A program made the position numbers and the translations under genes. A stretch of 64,000 bases of DNA, taken from assembly GCA_041662295.1 (NCBI GenBank), contig JBAZSR010000002.1, positions 1 to 64,000 on the forward strand. The letters run 5' to 3'. The notes under the pieces were generated by a model. That model made no database searches, was not told where the DNA came from, and saw only the letters and a list, made by a program, of their open reading frames with translations. The DNA comes from JACQWX01 sp041662295 (GTDB lineage: Bacteria; Elusimicrobiota; Elusimicrobia; UBA1565; UBA9628). Below, piece after piece: positions 25,650 through 35,833 of this stretch (positions are counted from its first letter, which is position 1; every line of letters starts with the position of its first letter).

Positions 25650-26561
25650 ATGCCCCCCCGCCTTGGACTGTGCTGTCTCTTCATGGCCGAGCCCATCCGC
25701 TACCGCACGACCAGGGCCACGATCCTGAAACGATTCCTTAAGAAGGAACGCTTGGCCAAGGCCTCGGCGCTGTGCCTCCATAATATGGAAAGCCTCAAGG
25801 CCTCCATCGAGGCGGTGGTCAGGCTGGGGATCGGCGCCTTCCGCGTCCAGAGCGGACTTTTTCCAAGGGCGACCCACCCCGAGGTAGGCTACGCCCTCTC
25901 CGACCTGTTGGACAAGGAACGCATCCTAGCGCTCGCCAGAGAGGTCCGGAGCCTCGCCAAGAAACACGGAGTTCGGCTGAGCCTGCACCCGGACCAGTTC
26001 GTGAGCCTCTCCTCAGCCAAGCCCGCGGTGACGGACTCCTCCGTCCGGGAACTCGAGTTCCAGGGCCTCCTGGCCGAACTCATCGGAGCCGAGACCATCA
26101 CCCTGCACGGAGGCGGGGCCGAAGGAGGCAAGGAAGCGGCGCTCGCCCGACTCCGGAAAGGCTTCGGGAGGCTCTCCCGCCGGGTGAGGAGGCGCCTTGC
26201 CCTCGAGAATGACGACCGGGTCTACACGCCGAGCGACCTTCTCCCCCTCTGCCGCAAGCTCGGCATCCCCATGGTCTACGACTGCCACCACCACCGCTGC
26301 CTGCCGGACGGCCTGAGCCTTCCGGAAGCTTCCCGGGCCGCTGCCGCGACCTGGAGGCGGCTCTCCCGAGAGCCCTATTTCCACGTCTCCTCGCCGAAAT
26401 ACGGCTGGAACGGCCGGGACCCCAGGCCGCACAGCGACTACATCGACCCCTTGGACTTCCCCAAGGCCTGGCTGGCCGGCCGGCTGACCGTGGACGTGGA
26501 GGCCAAGGCCAAGGAACTGGCCGTGCTGGCCCTCCGGGAGAGGCTGCCGAGCTCCCGTTGA
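25650..26561 (+). CDS. uvsE: UV DNA damage endonuclease UvsE (UVDE)
   Basis: 303 residues. UVDE family signatures run in order: RLGLCCLF, KASALCLHNMESL, GIGAFRVQSGLFP, LSLHPDQFV, ETITLHGGG, LALENDDRVYTPSDLLPLC, YDCHHHRCLPDG and DYIDPLDFP. These supply the His/Asp/Glu ligands of the metal centre in a TIM barrel. The enzyme nicks DNA 5' to UV photoproducts, starting alternative excision repair. The ATG at 25650 gives the standard family N-terminus. Upstream in-frame codons lie in the regulator gene and are not coding here. Confidence 0.95.
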   Translation: MPPRLGLCCLFMAEPIRYRTTRATILKRFLKKERLAKASALCLHNMESLKASIEAVVRLGIGAFRVQSGLFPRATHPEVGYALSDLLDKERILALAREVRSLAKKHGVRLSLHPDQFVSLSSAKPAVTDSSVRELEFQGLLAELIGAETITLHGGGAEGGKEAALARLRKGFGRLSRRVRRRLALENDDRVYTPSDLLPLCRKLGIPMVYDCHHHRCLPDGLSLPEASRAAAATWRRLSREPYFHVSSPKYGWNGRDPRPHSDYIDPLDFPKAWLAGRLTVDVEAKAKELAVLALRERLPSSR

Positions 26562-26680
26562 CTCGGAAGGGGTCATTTTTCTATACTGACCATGCTCTCC
26601 GTTGTACCGTAGGGAATCCCCAAAAGGCTCCTACTGAAGAAGCGGTATGCACGGAAGGCGGGACGCCGTCGCGTCAAGCT

Positions 26681-26751
26681 GCGGGCGTAGTTCAATGGTA
26701 GAACACAAGCCTTCCAAGCTTGATACGTGGGTTCGATTCCCATCGCCCGCT
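26681..26751 (+). tRNA. tRNA-Gly(TCC)
   Basis: 71 bases. The acceptor GCGGGCG pairs with CGCCCGC, the anticodon loop is CTTCCAA in a CAAGC/GCTTG stem, and the T-arm is GTGGGTTCGATTCCCAT. No CCA is encoded. It is the first gene of the tRNA-tuf cluster. A TATACT -10 is visible about 95 bp upstream (26582-26587). Confidence 0.95.
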
Positions 26752-26782
26752 CGGGACGCAGCGGCACGCTGAGAGGCTTTGC

Positions 26783-26855
26783 GCCCACGTAGCTCAGTCG
26801 GCAGAGCATCTCCATGGTAAGGAGAAGGTCGGCGGTTCGATTCCGCCCGTGGGCT
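26783..26855 (+). tRNA. tRNA-Thr(GGT)
   Basis: 73 bases. The acceptor GCCCACG pairs with CGTGGGC, the anticodon loop is ATGGTAA in a TCTCC/GGAGA stem, and the T-arm is CGGCGGTTCGATTCCGCC. It is followed 80 bp later by tuf, as in many bacteria. Confidence 0.95.
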
Positions 26856-26888
26856 GACTCAGCCCGCCTTGAAAGGGCCGTTTTGTAG

Positions 26889-26894
26889 TAGAAT
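26889..26894 (+). promoter_or_regulatory. Candidate -10 for tuf
   Basis: TAGAAT, with TTGAAA at 26869-26874 as a possible but closely spaced -35 (14 bp). The leader of about 35 bases ends in AAGGAG before the tuf ATG. Confidence 0.4.
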
Positions 26895-26935
26895 GGACTG
26901 CCTCACCAGAACTTCGATAAGGAGAGTACAGGATC

Positions 26936-28123
<1,188 letters not shown>

Positions 28124-28127
28124 CCGG

Positions 28128-28280
28128 ATGGGAGACCGCGTCGTCGTCACGCTCGGCTGTACCGTGTGCAAGAACAAGAATTATCATTTCCAGCACGGCA
28201 AGAAGAAGGAGTACAAGGTCGAAGTCAAGAAGTTCTGCCGGTGCTGCGGCAAGCAGACGGCCCATAAGGAAGTGAAGTAG
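28128..28280 (+). CDS. rpmG: 50S ribosomal protein L33
   Basis: 50 residues: MGDRVVVTLGCTVCKNKNYH, then CRCCGKQTAHKEVK. The two Cys pairs (CTVC and CRCC) form a zinc ribbon, so this is the Cys-containing form of L33. It starts four bases after the tuf stop, with CCGG but no clear Shine-Dalgarno, and may depend on tuf translation. Placement before secE-nusG is conserved in many phyla. Confidence 0.95.
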   Translation: MGDRVVVTLGCTVCKNKNYHFQHGKKKEYKVEVKKFCRCCGKQTAHKEVK

Positions 28281-28375
28281 CTGTCCGGGGCGGGCCCCGC
28301 CCGCCCCGGGCCGTCTTCACTCGGTTCCTTTAAATAGATCTGCGCGCGAGAGCTGGAGGCTTTCGCTTGCCACGA

Positions 28376-28446
28376 GGGGGTGTCGGTTAATGGCAAACCA
28401 CCGGTCTCCAAAACCGGGACTCCAGGTTCAAGTCCTGGCGCCCCCG
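28376..28446 (+). tRNA. tRNA-Trp(CCA)
   Basis: 71 bases. The acceptor GGGGGTG pairs with CGCCCCC (one G-U), the anticodon loop CTCCAAA is in a CCGGT/ACCGG stem, and the T-arm is CCAGGTTCAAGTCCTGG. It lies between rpmG and secE, the usual site of tRNA-Trp in this gene order. Confidence 0.96.
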
Positions 28447-28469
28447 CGCGCGCAAGCTCGGAGTCAATC

Positions 28470-28655
28470 ATGAACGCAGTGACGCAATTCGTGCAGGAAG
28501 CGTACAACGAGCTCAAGAAGACCACCTGGCTCACCAGGCAGGAGGCCGTGGGGTCTTCCGTCGCCGTGGTCATCCTGGTCGCCATCGTCGCGGCCTACGT
28601 CTCCACGGTCGACTTCCTGCTGTCCATCATTCTCGGGGCGGTCTTGGGCCGCTAG
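28470..28655 (+). CDS. secE: Preprotein translocase subunit SecE
   Basis: 61 residues. The amphipathic N-terminal helix VQEAYNELKKTTWLTRQEAV is followed by one membrane segment (SVAVVILVAIVAAYVSTVDF). This is the minimal single-span SecE that clamps SecY. GGAG is six bases before the ATG. It begins 24 bases after tRNA-Trp, so the two are probably cotranscribed and processed. Confidence 0.95.
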   Translation: MNAVTQFVQEAYNELKKTTWLTRQEAVGSSVAVVILVAIVAAYVSTVDFLLSIILGAVLGR

Positions 28656-28669
28656 GAGGCCATCAATCC

Positions 28670-29200
28670 ATGGAGCGCAGCTGGTACGTGGTGCACACTC
28701 AGCCCGGCTACGAGGACCGGGTCAAGACCCTTTTGGAACAGCGGATCGCCGCCGATCGCCTCCAGGAGAAGATCTTCTCCGTGTTCGTGCCGACCGAGGA
28801 CGTCGTCGAGGTCAAGCGCAACAAGAAGAAGGTCTCCAAGCGCAAGTTCTTCCCCGGCTACGTCCTGCTGGACATGAAGGTCGACGAGACCACCTACTGG
28901 ATGGTCAAGGGCGTCCCCGGGGTCAACGGCTTCCTCGGCGAGCCCCACCCGACCCCCCTGCCCGAGGAGGAGATCAAGTCCATCCTCGAGCTCACCACCG
29001 AGTCCGCGGCGAACAAGCCCCGGCCCGCGGTCCAGTTCGAGAAGGGCGAGAGCGTGCGCATCATCGAGGGCCCCTTCCGCCACTTCGTCGGCATCGTCGA
29101 GGAGGTCAACGAGCCCCGGGCCAAGATCAAGGCCATGGTCACCATCTTCGGCCGGCCCACGCCGGTCGAGCTCGACTTCCTCCAGGTGGAGAAGATCTGA
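28670..29200 (+). CDS. nusG: Transcription antitermination factor NusG
   Basis: 176 residues. The NGN domain (WYVVHTQPGYEDRVKTLLEQ, FFPGYVLLDM) is followed by a KOW domain (EKGESVRIIEGPFRHFVGIV). NusG binds RNA polymerase and links it to Rho or the ribosome. AGGAGG lies in the short gap after secE. Its stop overlaps the start of the next gene (TGATG). Confidence 0.97.
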   Translation: MERSWYVVHTQPGYEDRVKTLLEQRIAADRLQEKIFSVFVPTEDVVEVKRNKKKVSKRKFFPGYVLLDMKVDETTYWMVKGVPGVNGFLGEPHPTPLPEEEIKSILELTTESAANKPRPAVQFEKGESVRIIEGPFRHFVGIVEEVNEPRAKIKAMVTIFGRPTPVELDFLQVEKI

Positions 29201-29556
29201 TGCCGACCCCCGTGCAGGCGCCCCACCGCGACGACGTCGAGCAGCCGGGCGCCGCCGCGTTCTCGATCCACATCGACCACGGCCGGGGCTTGGGGCTGCT
29301 GGGCGCGGTGCTCGCCTGCGCCACGGCGATGGCGGCGCTGGTCTTCGGCGCCCTGGCCATGTTCGTCACCCCGCTGATCGCGGGCGCCGTGACCACCCTG
29401 CTCTGGCCCGTGATCTTCTCCCAGCAGTTCACGTCGTGGGTCTTCGGGACGCCGTACCTGCCGTTCTGGAAGGCCTTCCTGCTTTTCGTTCTGGTCGGAG
29501 CCGTCGTCCGATTCCACAAGTGGTCCACCTCAGGAGACATATGGCGAAGAAAGTAA
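29200..29556 (+). CDS. Small membrane protein inserted between nusG and rplK
   Basis: 118 residues. A polar N-terminus (about 1-30) is followed by three hydrophobic stretches (LGLLGAVLACATAMAALVFG; FVTPLIAGAVTTLLWPVIF; AFLLFVLVGAVVRF) and a short basic tail. No family recognised. It overlaps nusG by one base and rplK by 16 bases, so it is translated in the same operon. nusG and rplK are normally adjacent, so this is an unusual lineage-specific insertion. The rplK Shine-Dalgarno lies inside it. Confidence 0.75.
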   Translation: MPTPVQAPHRDDVEQPGAAAFSIHIDHGRGLGLLGAVLACATAMAALVFGALAMFVTPLIAGAVTTLLWPVIFSQQFTSWVFGTPYLPFWKAFLLFVLVGAVVRFHKWSTSGDIWRRK

Positions 29557-29969
29557 AAACACAGATCAAACTTCAGATCCCCGCCGGCGCCGCGAACCCC
29601 GCGCCTCCGGTCGGCCCCGCGCTCGGGCAGCACGGCGTCAACATCATGGACTTCTGCCGGCGCTTCAACGACGAGACGCGCAAGGAGGAGGCCGGGATGA
29701 CCATCCCCGTGGTCATCACCGTCTACGAAGACCGCTCCTTCAGCTTCATCACCAAGAAGCCGCCCGTCTCCTCCCTGCTCAAGCGCGCCGCGGGCCTCGC
29801 CAAGGCCTCCGGCGAGCCCAACCGCAACAAGGTGGGCAAGATCACCGTCCAGCAGGCAGAAGACATCGCCCGGCTCAAGATGCCGGACCTCAACACCAAG
29901 GACCTCAAAGCCGCCCTCCAGATGGTCCGCGGCACCGCCCGCTCCATGGGCATCGAGATCGAGGGCTGA
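29541..29969 (+). CDS. rplK: 50S ribosomal protein L11
   Basis: 142 residues: KTQIKLQIPAGAANPAPPVG, ALGQHGVNIMDFC and PPVSSLLKRAAG are all L11 signatures. L11 forms the GTPase-associated centre with 23S rRNA. AGGAG precedes the ATG by six bases. Longer in-frame starts fall inside the upstream membrane-protein gene and are not used. Confidence 0.97.
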   Translation: MAKKVKTQIKLQIPAGAANPAPPVGPALGQHGVNIMDFCRRFNDETRKEEAGMTIPVVITVYEDRSFSFITKKPPVSSLLKRAAGLAKASGEPNRNKVGKITVQQAEDIARLKMPDLNTKDLKAALQMVRGTARSMGIEIEG

Positions 29970-29979
29970 GGATACAACA

Positions 29980-30663
29980 ATGGGAAAGAGAACGCAGGCC
30001 GTCACGAAGACATTCGACGCGATGAAGCTCCACACCCTCGCCGAGGGCGCGGCCGTGGTCAAGAAGTGCGCCACCGCCAAGTTCGACGAGACCATCGAGC
30101 TCCACGTCCACCTCGGCGTGGACCCCAAGCAGTCCGACCAGCAGGTCCGCGGCACGGTCAGCCTGCCGCACGGCCTGGGCAAGACCAAGAAGATCGCGGT
30201 CGTGGCCAAAGGCGACAAGCAGCGCGACGCCCAGGCCGCCGGCGCGGACCTCGTGGGCGCCGAGGACCTCATCGAGCAGATCTCCAGAGGCGTGCTCGAC
30301 TTCGAGGTGCTCGTGGCGACCCCCGACATGATGAAGGACCTCGCCAAGCTCGGCAAGGTGCTCGGCCCAAAGGGCCTCATGCCCAACCCCAAAAGCGGCA
30401 CCGTCACCATGGACATCGCCAAGGCCGTCAAGGAGCTCAAGGCCGGCCGCGTCGAGTACAAGGTCGACGAGTTCGGCAACATCCACTGCCCCATCGGCAA
30501 GGCATCCTTCGACGCCGCGAAGATCGCCGGCAACGCCAAGTCCGTGCTCGACGCCATCATCAAGGCCCGCCCCTCCTCCGCGAAGGGCATCTACATGATG
30601 AGCGTGACGCTGTCCTCCACCATGGGCCCCGGGGTCAAGCTCGACCCCAACGAGAAGCACTGA
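29980..30663 (+). CDS. rplA: 50S ribosomal protein L1
   Basis: 227 residues, the usual length. TIELHVHLGVDPKQSDQQVR, GLGKTKKIAV, LGKVLGPKGLMPNPKSGTV and the ending SSTMGPGVKLD are conserved. L1 forms the ribosome stalk near the E site and often represses its own operon. It ends at a strong terminator, with no rplJ, rplL, rpoB or rpoC after it. Confidence 0.97.
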   Translation: MGKRTQAVTKTFDAMKLHTLAEGAAVVKKCATAKFDETIELHVHLGVDPKQSDQQVRGTVSLPHGLGKTKKIAVVAKGDKQRDAQAAGADLVGAEDLIEQISRGVLDFEVLVATPDMMKDLAKLGKVLGPKGLMPNPKSGTVTMDIAKAVKELKAGRVEYKVDEFGNIHCPIGKASFDAAKIAGNAKSVLDAIIKARPSSAKGIYMMSVTLSSTMGPGVKLDPNEKH

Positions 30664-30683
30664 CCTGCGCAGGTCGACCGAAC

Positions 30684-30714
30684 GGCCCGCGGCCTTACGC
30701 CGCGGGCCTTCGCT
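30684..30714 (+). terminator. Terminator after rplA
   Basis: A perfect 9-bp stem GGCCCGCGG/CCGCGGGCC with a seven-base loop, then TTCGCTTT. It overlaps the last codons of the convergent glycosyltransferase. Confidence 0.75.
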
Positions 30715-32035
30715 TTGGGAGGAGCCCCGGCCCTGAGGCGATGGACGCCAGCTCACACGCCAGGATCCCGGCCTGATTCTCGCGCGTATACTTGGCGATC
30801 TCCCCAGGAATTCGGCCGGGGGTAGGGGAATTTCCTTCCGCGAACGCCTTGTACGTCCTGACGATGACATCTTGGATATCCGCCACGCTGGAGACCACGA
30901 CCCCCATCCCGGTCTCGCGAAGGACCAGGTCCATGGCGCCCCCCTTTTTTCCTATGGCCAGGATGGGGCGCGTTGAAGCCAGGTACTCGAAGAACTTGCC
31001 CGGAAATCCTCCGCCGGAGCCCGGGGTGTTCCAGTTGATGACCAGGAGCAGATGCGCCCGCCTTTGAAGGCGGACCGCCTCGGCCTGCGGCACGGGCCCA
31101 TGGCACTCAACCAAGTCCGCCACGCCCGATTCCCGCGCCATCTCCTCCGTCCGGTCATGGTCGGGCCCGTAGAAAACGACCCGGAGCCCTCCAGGGAGAC
31201 GGCGCCCCTCCCGCAGGTCCCGGACCGCCTCGAAGAGGTCACGCGGATCGATCTTGCCTGGATAAAGCATCCCGGTGAACAGGATGGTGAACCGCTCGAA
31301 GAGCGGCAGGGGCTCCGACTGGCAGTCGGGCTCGAAGCCATTGGAGACCACGAAGACGGGCTTGCGATGAACGAGCCTCAAATACTCCGCCAGGGGCTCC
31401 GAGACCGTGCACAGCGCGGAGGCCCTCCTCACGACCCTGGCCTCGACCACCTCCCTCATCCGCTGGAGCCAGGGACTCTGCTCTATCAGAGGGTTGCCGC
31501 TCCACAGGTCGCGGAAATCCGCGACCCAGGGGACCCCGAGGGCCTTCTGGACCGAGCTGGCCAGAAGGTGCGATGAGAACGGCGCCGAACTCGACAGGAT
31601 GACATCAGGCTGGATGGATCGGGCGAATCGGATAGCCTGCCTCCGGCCAAGGACGGCCCAGGGCCACGCGGAGTCGGGGAACGCCAGCAGGCCGTCGTAG
31701 AGAGCCATCCCCGCCCTGAGCGGAGAAAACCCTCCCGCCCGGGCCGCCCGCATCCTTGTCACGCCTCCAGCCCGGAAGGCGTTCCCAAGGAGCCGCGGGA
31801 TGGCCCGGCTGAGGTCGAATCCAGCGGTCCTGCACACCGCTGCGGCGGACTCGTCCGCCGGAGCCTCCCCGTCAGAGGGCACCCAGGCGCTCGGACGCAC
31901 CGAGACCACGTAGGGCTCCCAGCCCTTCTTGGGGAGGTGCCTGACGAAAGAGACGACCCGGGCCGTACCGATCGCGTTGATCGGGGGATACATGTAGCTG
32001 ACGATCAATATCCTGCGCCCGGGAGATGCCGCCAT
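30695..32035 (-). CDS. Glycosyltransferase, GT-B fold (GT4-like)
   Basis: 446 residues. The N-terminal Rossmann domain (RRILIVSYMYPPINAIGTAR) matches WbuB-like GT4 enzymes. The C-terminal donor domain has FTILFTGMLYPGKIDP and GGFPGKFFEYLASTRPILAI, where the Glu is the usual EX7E-type acid. It probably transfers an activated sugar during surface-polysaccharide synthesis. The ATG at 32035 starts the conserved part. A GTG at 32050 is in frame. It diverges from the GT39-like gene. Confidence 0.85.
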   Translation of the reverse strand: MAASPGRRILIVSYMYPPINAIGTARVVSFVRHLPKKGWEPYVVSVRPSAWVPSDGEAPADESAAAVCRTAGFDLSRAIPRLLGNAFRAGGVTRMRAARAGGFSPLRAGMALYDGLLAFPDSAWPWAVLGRRQAIRFARSIQPDVILSSSAPFSSHLLASSVQKALGVPWVADFRDLWSGNPLIEQSPWLQRMREVVEARVVRRASALCTVSEPLAEYLRLVHRKPVFVVSNGFEPDCQSEPLPLFERFTILFTGMLYPGKIDPRDLFEAVRDLREGRRLPGGLRVVFYGPDHDRTEEMARESGVADLVECHGPVPQAEAVRLQRRAHLLLVINWNTPGSGGGFPGKFFEYLASTRPILAIGKKGGAMDLVLRETGMGVVVSSVADIQDVIVRTYKAFAEGNSPTPGRIPGEIAKYTRENQAGILACELASIASGPGLLPKRRPAA

Positions 32036-32077
32036 GGATCCACGCCGCACGTTGGCGAGATGCTACCATATGTCGGA

Positions 32078-33202
32078 ATGATACAGAGGACGTGGGCCGT
32101 CTTGATCGCCGGATTCGTCCTTCTCCTGGGACTGCTGCTCCTTTCCAGCGATGGGATCCATCACGCCAATGACACCGCGTCGTATCTGCAGAGCGCCGCC
32201 AACGTCGCAGCGGGATTTCCCCCTGTCGGGGTCCGGACGTCGAGCATCGGCTATGCCGCCCTGATCGCTGCCTCCCGGGCCTTGGGGCTCGGCTTGTGGG
32301 GCGTCATGGCGATCCAGACCCTCCTCTCCGTGCTGGCTGCAAGGGCGCTATTCTCCCTCGGCCAGAGGCTCCACAGCGACCATGCCGGCTTTCTCGCTGC
32401 GCTGTTCCACCTCTGGAATCCGGACATCGTCCGCTGGCACGGCTACATCCTCACGGACTCCATCTACACTTCGCTCGTCGTGCTGGTCACGTGGAGCCTC
32501 GTGCGGGCATGGGAGAACCGGACCTTGACGGCGCATCTTGCCGCGATGGCACTGGTCGGGCTTGCCGCATTCACGCGGATCAATGGCTGGCTGTTGGTGC
32601 CAATCGCGCTCTATCATTGCGCGTCGGTGCTGCAGGTCTCCGCGGCCAAGAAACTCCTGCTTGTCTCAGTCTGCCTGGCTGCCTGCGCCGGGGCTGGGCT
32701 CCTGGCCCTGGATTCCGCAATCCTAATCTCGGAGACAAGCCCTCTCGAGAGGCTCTACAACGGCGAAGTCTTGGGCAAGATCGGCCGCTGGCGCATCCCG
32801 ATGCCCGCCGCGCCGGCTGGCGCAGGCATCGCGGAAGCGCCCATGTACATCGCATCCCACCCTCTCTCCTGCCTCCGCTTGGCAGGGACGCGCCTCGCGG
32901 TGGAGCTGTGGCACGTTCGGCCGGAGTATTCCGCGCTCCACAACGCCCTCATCGCCTCATTTTATCCCCTGATGCTCCTGTTTTCCCTATGGACCATGTG
33001 GCGGTTCCGGGCCGAAGCGCTCGTCCGCCTCTGCGCCGTCATCGCAGGAGCCCATCTGCTGCTCGTCTCCATGACGTTCCCCGACCATGACGGCCGGTAT
33101 CTCCTCTTCATCTTTCCCCTGATTGGACTCTTGGCATCCGCTGCCATCGGCTCCATTGCCCGCGGAGTGCGCCCCCCGATGCCAGGAACACGCTCCCCAT
33201 GA
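32078..33202 (+). CDS. Membrane glycosyltransferase, GT39/ArnT-like
   Basis: 374 residues, about nine hydrophobic segments. An early acidic loop motif (HHANDTASYLQSAANV) follows the first membrane helix, as in GT-C enzymes that use lipid-linked sugars, where an Asp there is catalytic. It ends with IARGVRPPMPG. The acceptor is unknown. An in-frame ATG at 32060 is an alternative start. The stop overlaps the next gene by four bases (ATGA). Confidence 0.78.
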   Translation: MIQRTWAVLIAGFVLLLGLLLLSSDGIHHANDTASYLQSAANVAAGFPPVGVRTSSIGYAALIAASRALGLGLWGVMAIQTLLSVLAARALFSLGQRLHSDHAGFLAALFHLWNPDIVRWHGYILTDSIYTSLVVLVTWSLVRAWENRTLTAHLAAMALVGLAAFTRINGWLLVPIALYHCASVLQVSAAKKLLLVSVCLAACAGAGLLALDSAILISETSPLERLYNGEVLGKIGRWRIPMPAAPAGAGIAEAPMYIASHPLSCLRLAGTRLAVELWHVRPEYSALHNALIASFYPLMLLFSLWTMWRFRAEALVRLCAVIAGAHLLLVSMTFPDHDGRYLLFIFPLIGLLASAAIGSIARGVRPPMPGTRSP

Positions 33203-34409
33203 GACTGTTGTTCTTCGACTTCACCATCACATTCGGAGGAGGCCCCCAGGGAACGGCCTATCTCGTCCACCGCCTCAGCACCGACAACGAAGTCCATGTC
33301 GTCGATGCATACGGCTGCTGCGGCATGTATGCCGAGGCGATGAATAAGACCGGGGCCAGGCATCATGTTCTCAAGCGCAATGCACGAACCACCAGCGTCG
33401 GGCATTACGGAGCGCCACTGGCGCGGCTCGTCTCGCTTATCAGCCAGTTGCCGGAGCTCTGGGATGTCCGGCAAAGATTGGAGCGCACAATCCTCGAGGT
33501 CGACCCGGACGTCATCTGGGTGAACAATGAGAAATCGCTGGTCTTCCTTGCCAGCATTCTGCGGCTGCGGCGCTACCCATTGGTAGTCTACATCCGCGGA
33601 TGGGCGACGCCCGATCAGATGACCTCCCGTTTCAAATGGTTCATACGGAACAGGGCCTCGGCTGTGGTGGCGCATTCCCGAGCAACCATCGACCAGTTGA
33701 GACTGGCCGGCATCCCGGAAAAGCAGCTGCATTTCACCCCGAACGTCGTTGACCGCGCGGAGTTGTTGCGGCTTGCCGCAAAGGGATTCGCCATCCCCGC
33801 GCCGACGCTACTGCGGCATCCACGACTTCTGCTCCCCGCGGCCCGCATCACCCCGAAAAAGGGCCATAGCACGGCCCTTGAAGCTGTTTCCTTGCTCAAG
33901 AAAGACGGCCTCGAAGCCTCCTTATGGCTTCCGGGAGTTGCGGCGGTCGGCGACAAGAGCGACTATGTTGATAAGCTCAAGCGAACGGCAGCGGAGGCTG
34001 GCCTGACAAACAATGTGGAATTCCTTGGCTGGAGGTCGGACATGCCTGCCTCATCAGCGCAGCCGACATCGTCATCCTACCCACTTACACCGAGGGCCTT
34101 CCGCGAGCCATTCTCGAGGCCATGACCCTGAAGCGCCCCGTGTGCGCCACGCCGGTGGGTGGGATCCCGGAGATCATCGAGCACGGAAGGACGGGATTGC
34201 TCTCCGGGGCCGGAGACGCGGCAGCCCTCGCTGGGAACATCCTGAGACTCGCAGAGGAGCCGGCGGCGATGGAAAGACTCGTCCTCGAGGCCTCACGGTT
34301 CGTCGCCGGATACTGCGACCCGGAAGCCCATACGCGGAAAGTCCTGGAGGTCTTCGGCCGAGCCGTCAGGCAGGGATGGGGCGGAACCGGCCGGCGACCA
34401 GGTCCCTGA
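33199..34409 (+). pseudogene. GT4 glycosyltransferase interrupted by a frameshift
   Basis: The first frame (33199 to about 34045) gives an N-terminal domain starting MRLLFFDFTITFGGGPQGTA through NNVEFLGWRSDMP. The second frame continues ISAADIVILPTYTEGLPRAI, then LEAMTLKRPVCATPVGGIPE to the stop at 34409. Joined they make a complete GT4 of about 403 residues, with the EX7E motif in the second part. One base seems missing near 34045-34050 (GACATGCCTGCCTC). This could be a real recent mutation or a sequence error. It overlaps the convergent flippase gene by 44 bases. Confidence 0.82.
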
Positions 34410-35823
34410 CGTCGCGCCAGGCGCGCTCGCCGCAGGCGCGGATCAGGCCGCCATAGCAGGCCGCCCCTGCCGCCGCCTCGACGGCCAGAAGCGCCGCCGG
34501 GGACAGAACATCCGCCAAGCCGCTCCGGAAGGCCCCGACCACCATGCCCATGGCCGCGGAGCAAGCCAGGATCCGGGTGAGGTTGCCGATGAACTCCGCC
34601 CAAGTCAGGCCGATGAGCCTGCCCGCAAAATGGAAGAACGGGTACGCGGTCAGGGTCCAGGCGATGGCGTATCCCGCCGCGACACCGACGATCCCCCACC
34701 TCAGCCCCGCGATGATGCCGAGCAGGATGACGGCCTTGAGGAAGAAGCCGACCTTGAACTGGAGGTCCGCGCGGCCCTGGGACATGTAGAGCGGCCCAAG
34801 GATGGCCGTGACGGACTGCATCAAGCCCACCCCTGCCAGGATGCGCAGCACCGGCACCATCCCGGCCCATTGCTCCCCGAAGACGACCAAGACGAACTCC
34901 TTCGCCGTGACGAAGACGCCGGCCATCATCGGGAAGGTGATCAGCGCCACGGCCCGGCTGACCTTCAGACAGATGCTCTTGACCCGTTCCTTGTCATCCT
35001 GGAGCCTGGAGAACGCCGGGAACAACACCCTGGCCGGGATCCGAGACACGACGATCAAGGGAACGAGCATGACCAGGTACGCCCGGCTGTAGAGCCCCAC
35101 CGCGGCCGAGCCGAGGACGATCCCGATCAGGAGATTGTCGAGGTTGCGCGTCAGGAGGTTAAAGGTCGTCTCCGCGGCCATGTTCACGCTGAAGGGCAGG
35201 AGCTCCCGGACCGAGGCCCAGCGGAAGGTCTTCCGGGGCCTCCACCCGCCCAGGACCCAGAGCGCCCCGGCCGTGACCGAGGCGTTGAGCAGCGTCTGGG
35301 CGACCAGGCTCCAAACTCCCCACCCGAACCATGCCAGGAGAATCGCGGCGGGCCCTGCCACTGCCGCGGCCGAGACCTCGACGACCGCCAGCGTCTTGAA
35401 GTCGAGGCCCCTCGTCAGGAGGGCCCCGGGCACGACTCCGAAGGAGTTCAGGAGGAAGACGAGGCAGAGCACCGCGTTCATGGAGGCGAGGACCGGCTCT
35501 TGGTAGACCCATGCGACCCACGAGCCCCAGAACAACGCCAGCGCGCTCATCGCCGCGCCGCACGCGATGTTGAACCAAAGGACGCTGCTGAGCCCCTCCT
35601 CGTTGAGCTCCTTCCTCTGGATGACGGCTGACCCCAGGCCCATCTCCGCCACGGCCCCGCCGAGCCCCACGGCGACCCAAGCCATGGCCATGAGCCCGAA
35701 CTCCCTAGGGCTCAGGAGCCTGGCGAGGACGACCATGACGACGAATTTGATGACGTGCCGCCCGATCTGGCTGGCAAAGCTCCAGGTGAGACCCCGAAGG
35801 GCGCGGTCCCGGAGATCCTTCAT
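34366..35823 (-). CDS. Wzx-like polysaccharide flippase (MOP superfamily)
   Basis: 485 residues with about 12-14 membrane segments. The start ALRGLTWSFASQIGRHVIKF and LARLLSPREFGLMAMAWV are typical of the lipopolysaccharide O-unit flippase/PST family (WzxC-like). It should move undecaprenyl-linked saccharides across the inner membrane. It follows malQ by 10 bases as the third gene of an operon (epimerase, malQ, flippase). Confidence 0.9.
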   Translation of the reverse strand: MKDLRDRALRGLTWSFASQIGRHVIKFVVMVVLARLLSPREFGLMAMAWVAVGLGGAVAEMGLGSAVIQRKELNEEGLSSVLWFNIACGAAMSALALFWGSWVAWVYQEPVLASMNAVLCLVFLLNSFGVVPGALLTRGLDFKTLAVVEVSAAAVAGPAAILLAWFGWGVWSLVAQTLLNASVTAGALWVLGGWRPRKTFRWASVRELLPFSVNMAAETTFNLLTRNLDNLLIGIVLGSAAVGLYSRAYLVMLVPLIVVSRIPARVLFPAFSRLQDDKERVKSICLKVSRAVALITFPMMAGVFVTAKEFVLVVFGEQWAGMVPVLRILAGVGLMQSVTAILGPLYMSQGRADLQFKVGFFLKAVILLGIIAGLRWGIVGVAAGYAIAWTLTAYPFFHFAGRLIGLTWAEFIGNLTRILACSAAMGMVVGAFRSGLADVLSPAALLAVEAAAGAACYGGLIRACGERAWRDVRDLVAGRFRPIPA

Positions 35824-35833
35824 GGGCGGGTGG

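Noticed and set aside
28288..28306. GC-rich hairpin between rpmG and tRNA-Trp as a terminator
   Set aside because: No T-run follows, and ending the transcript here would separate a conserved operon. It may only be a processing structure.
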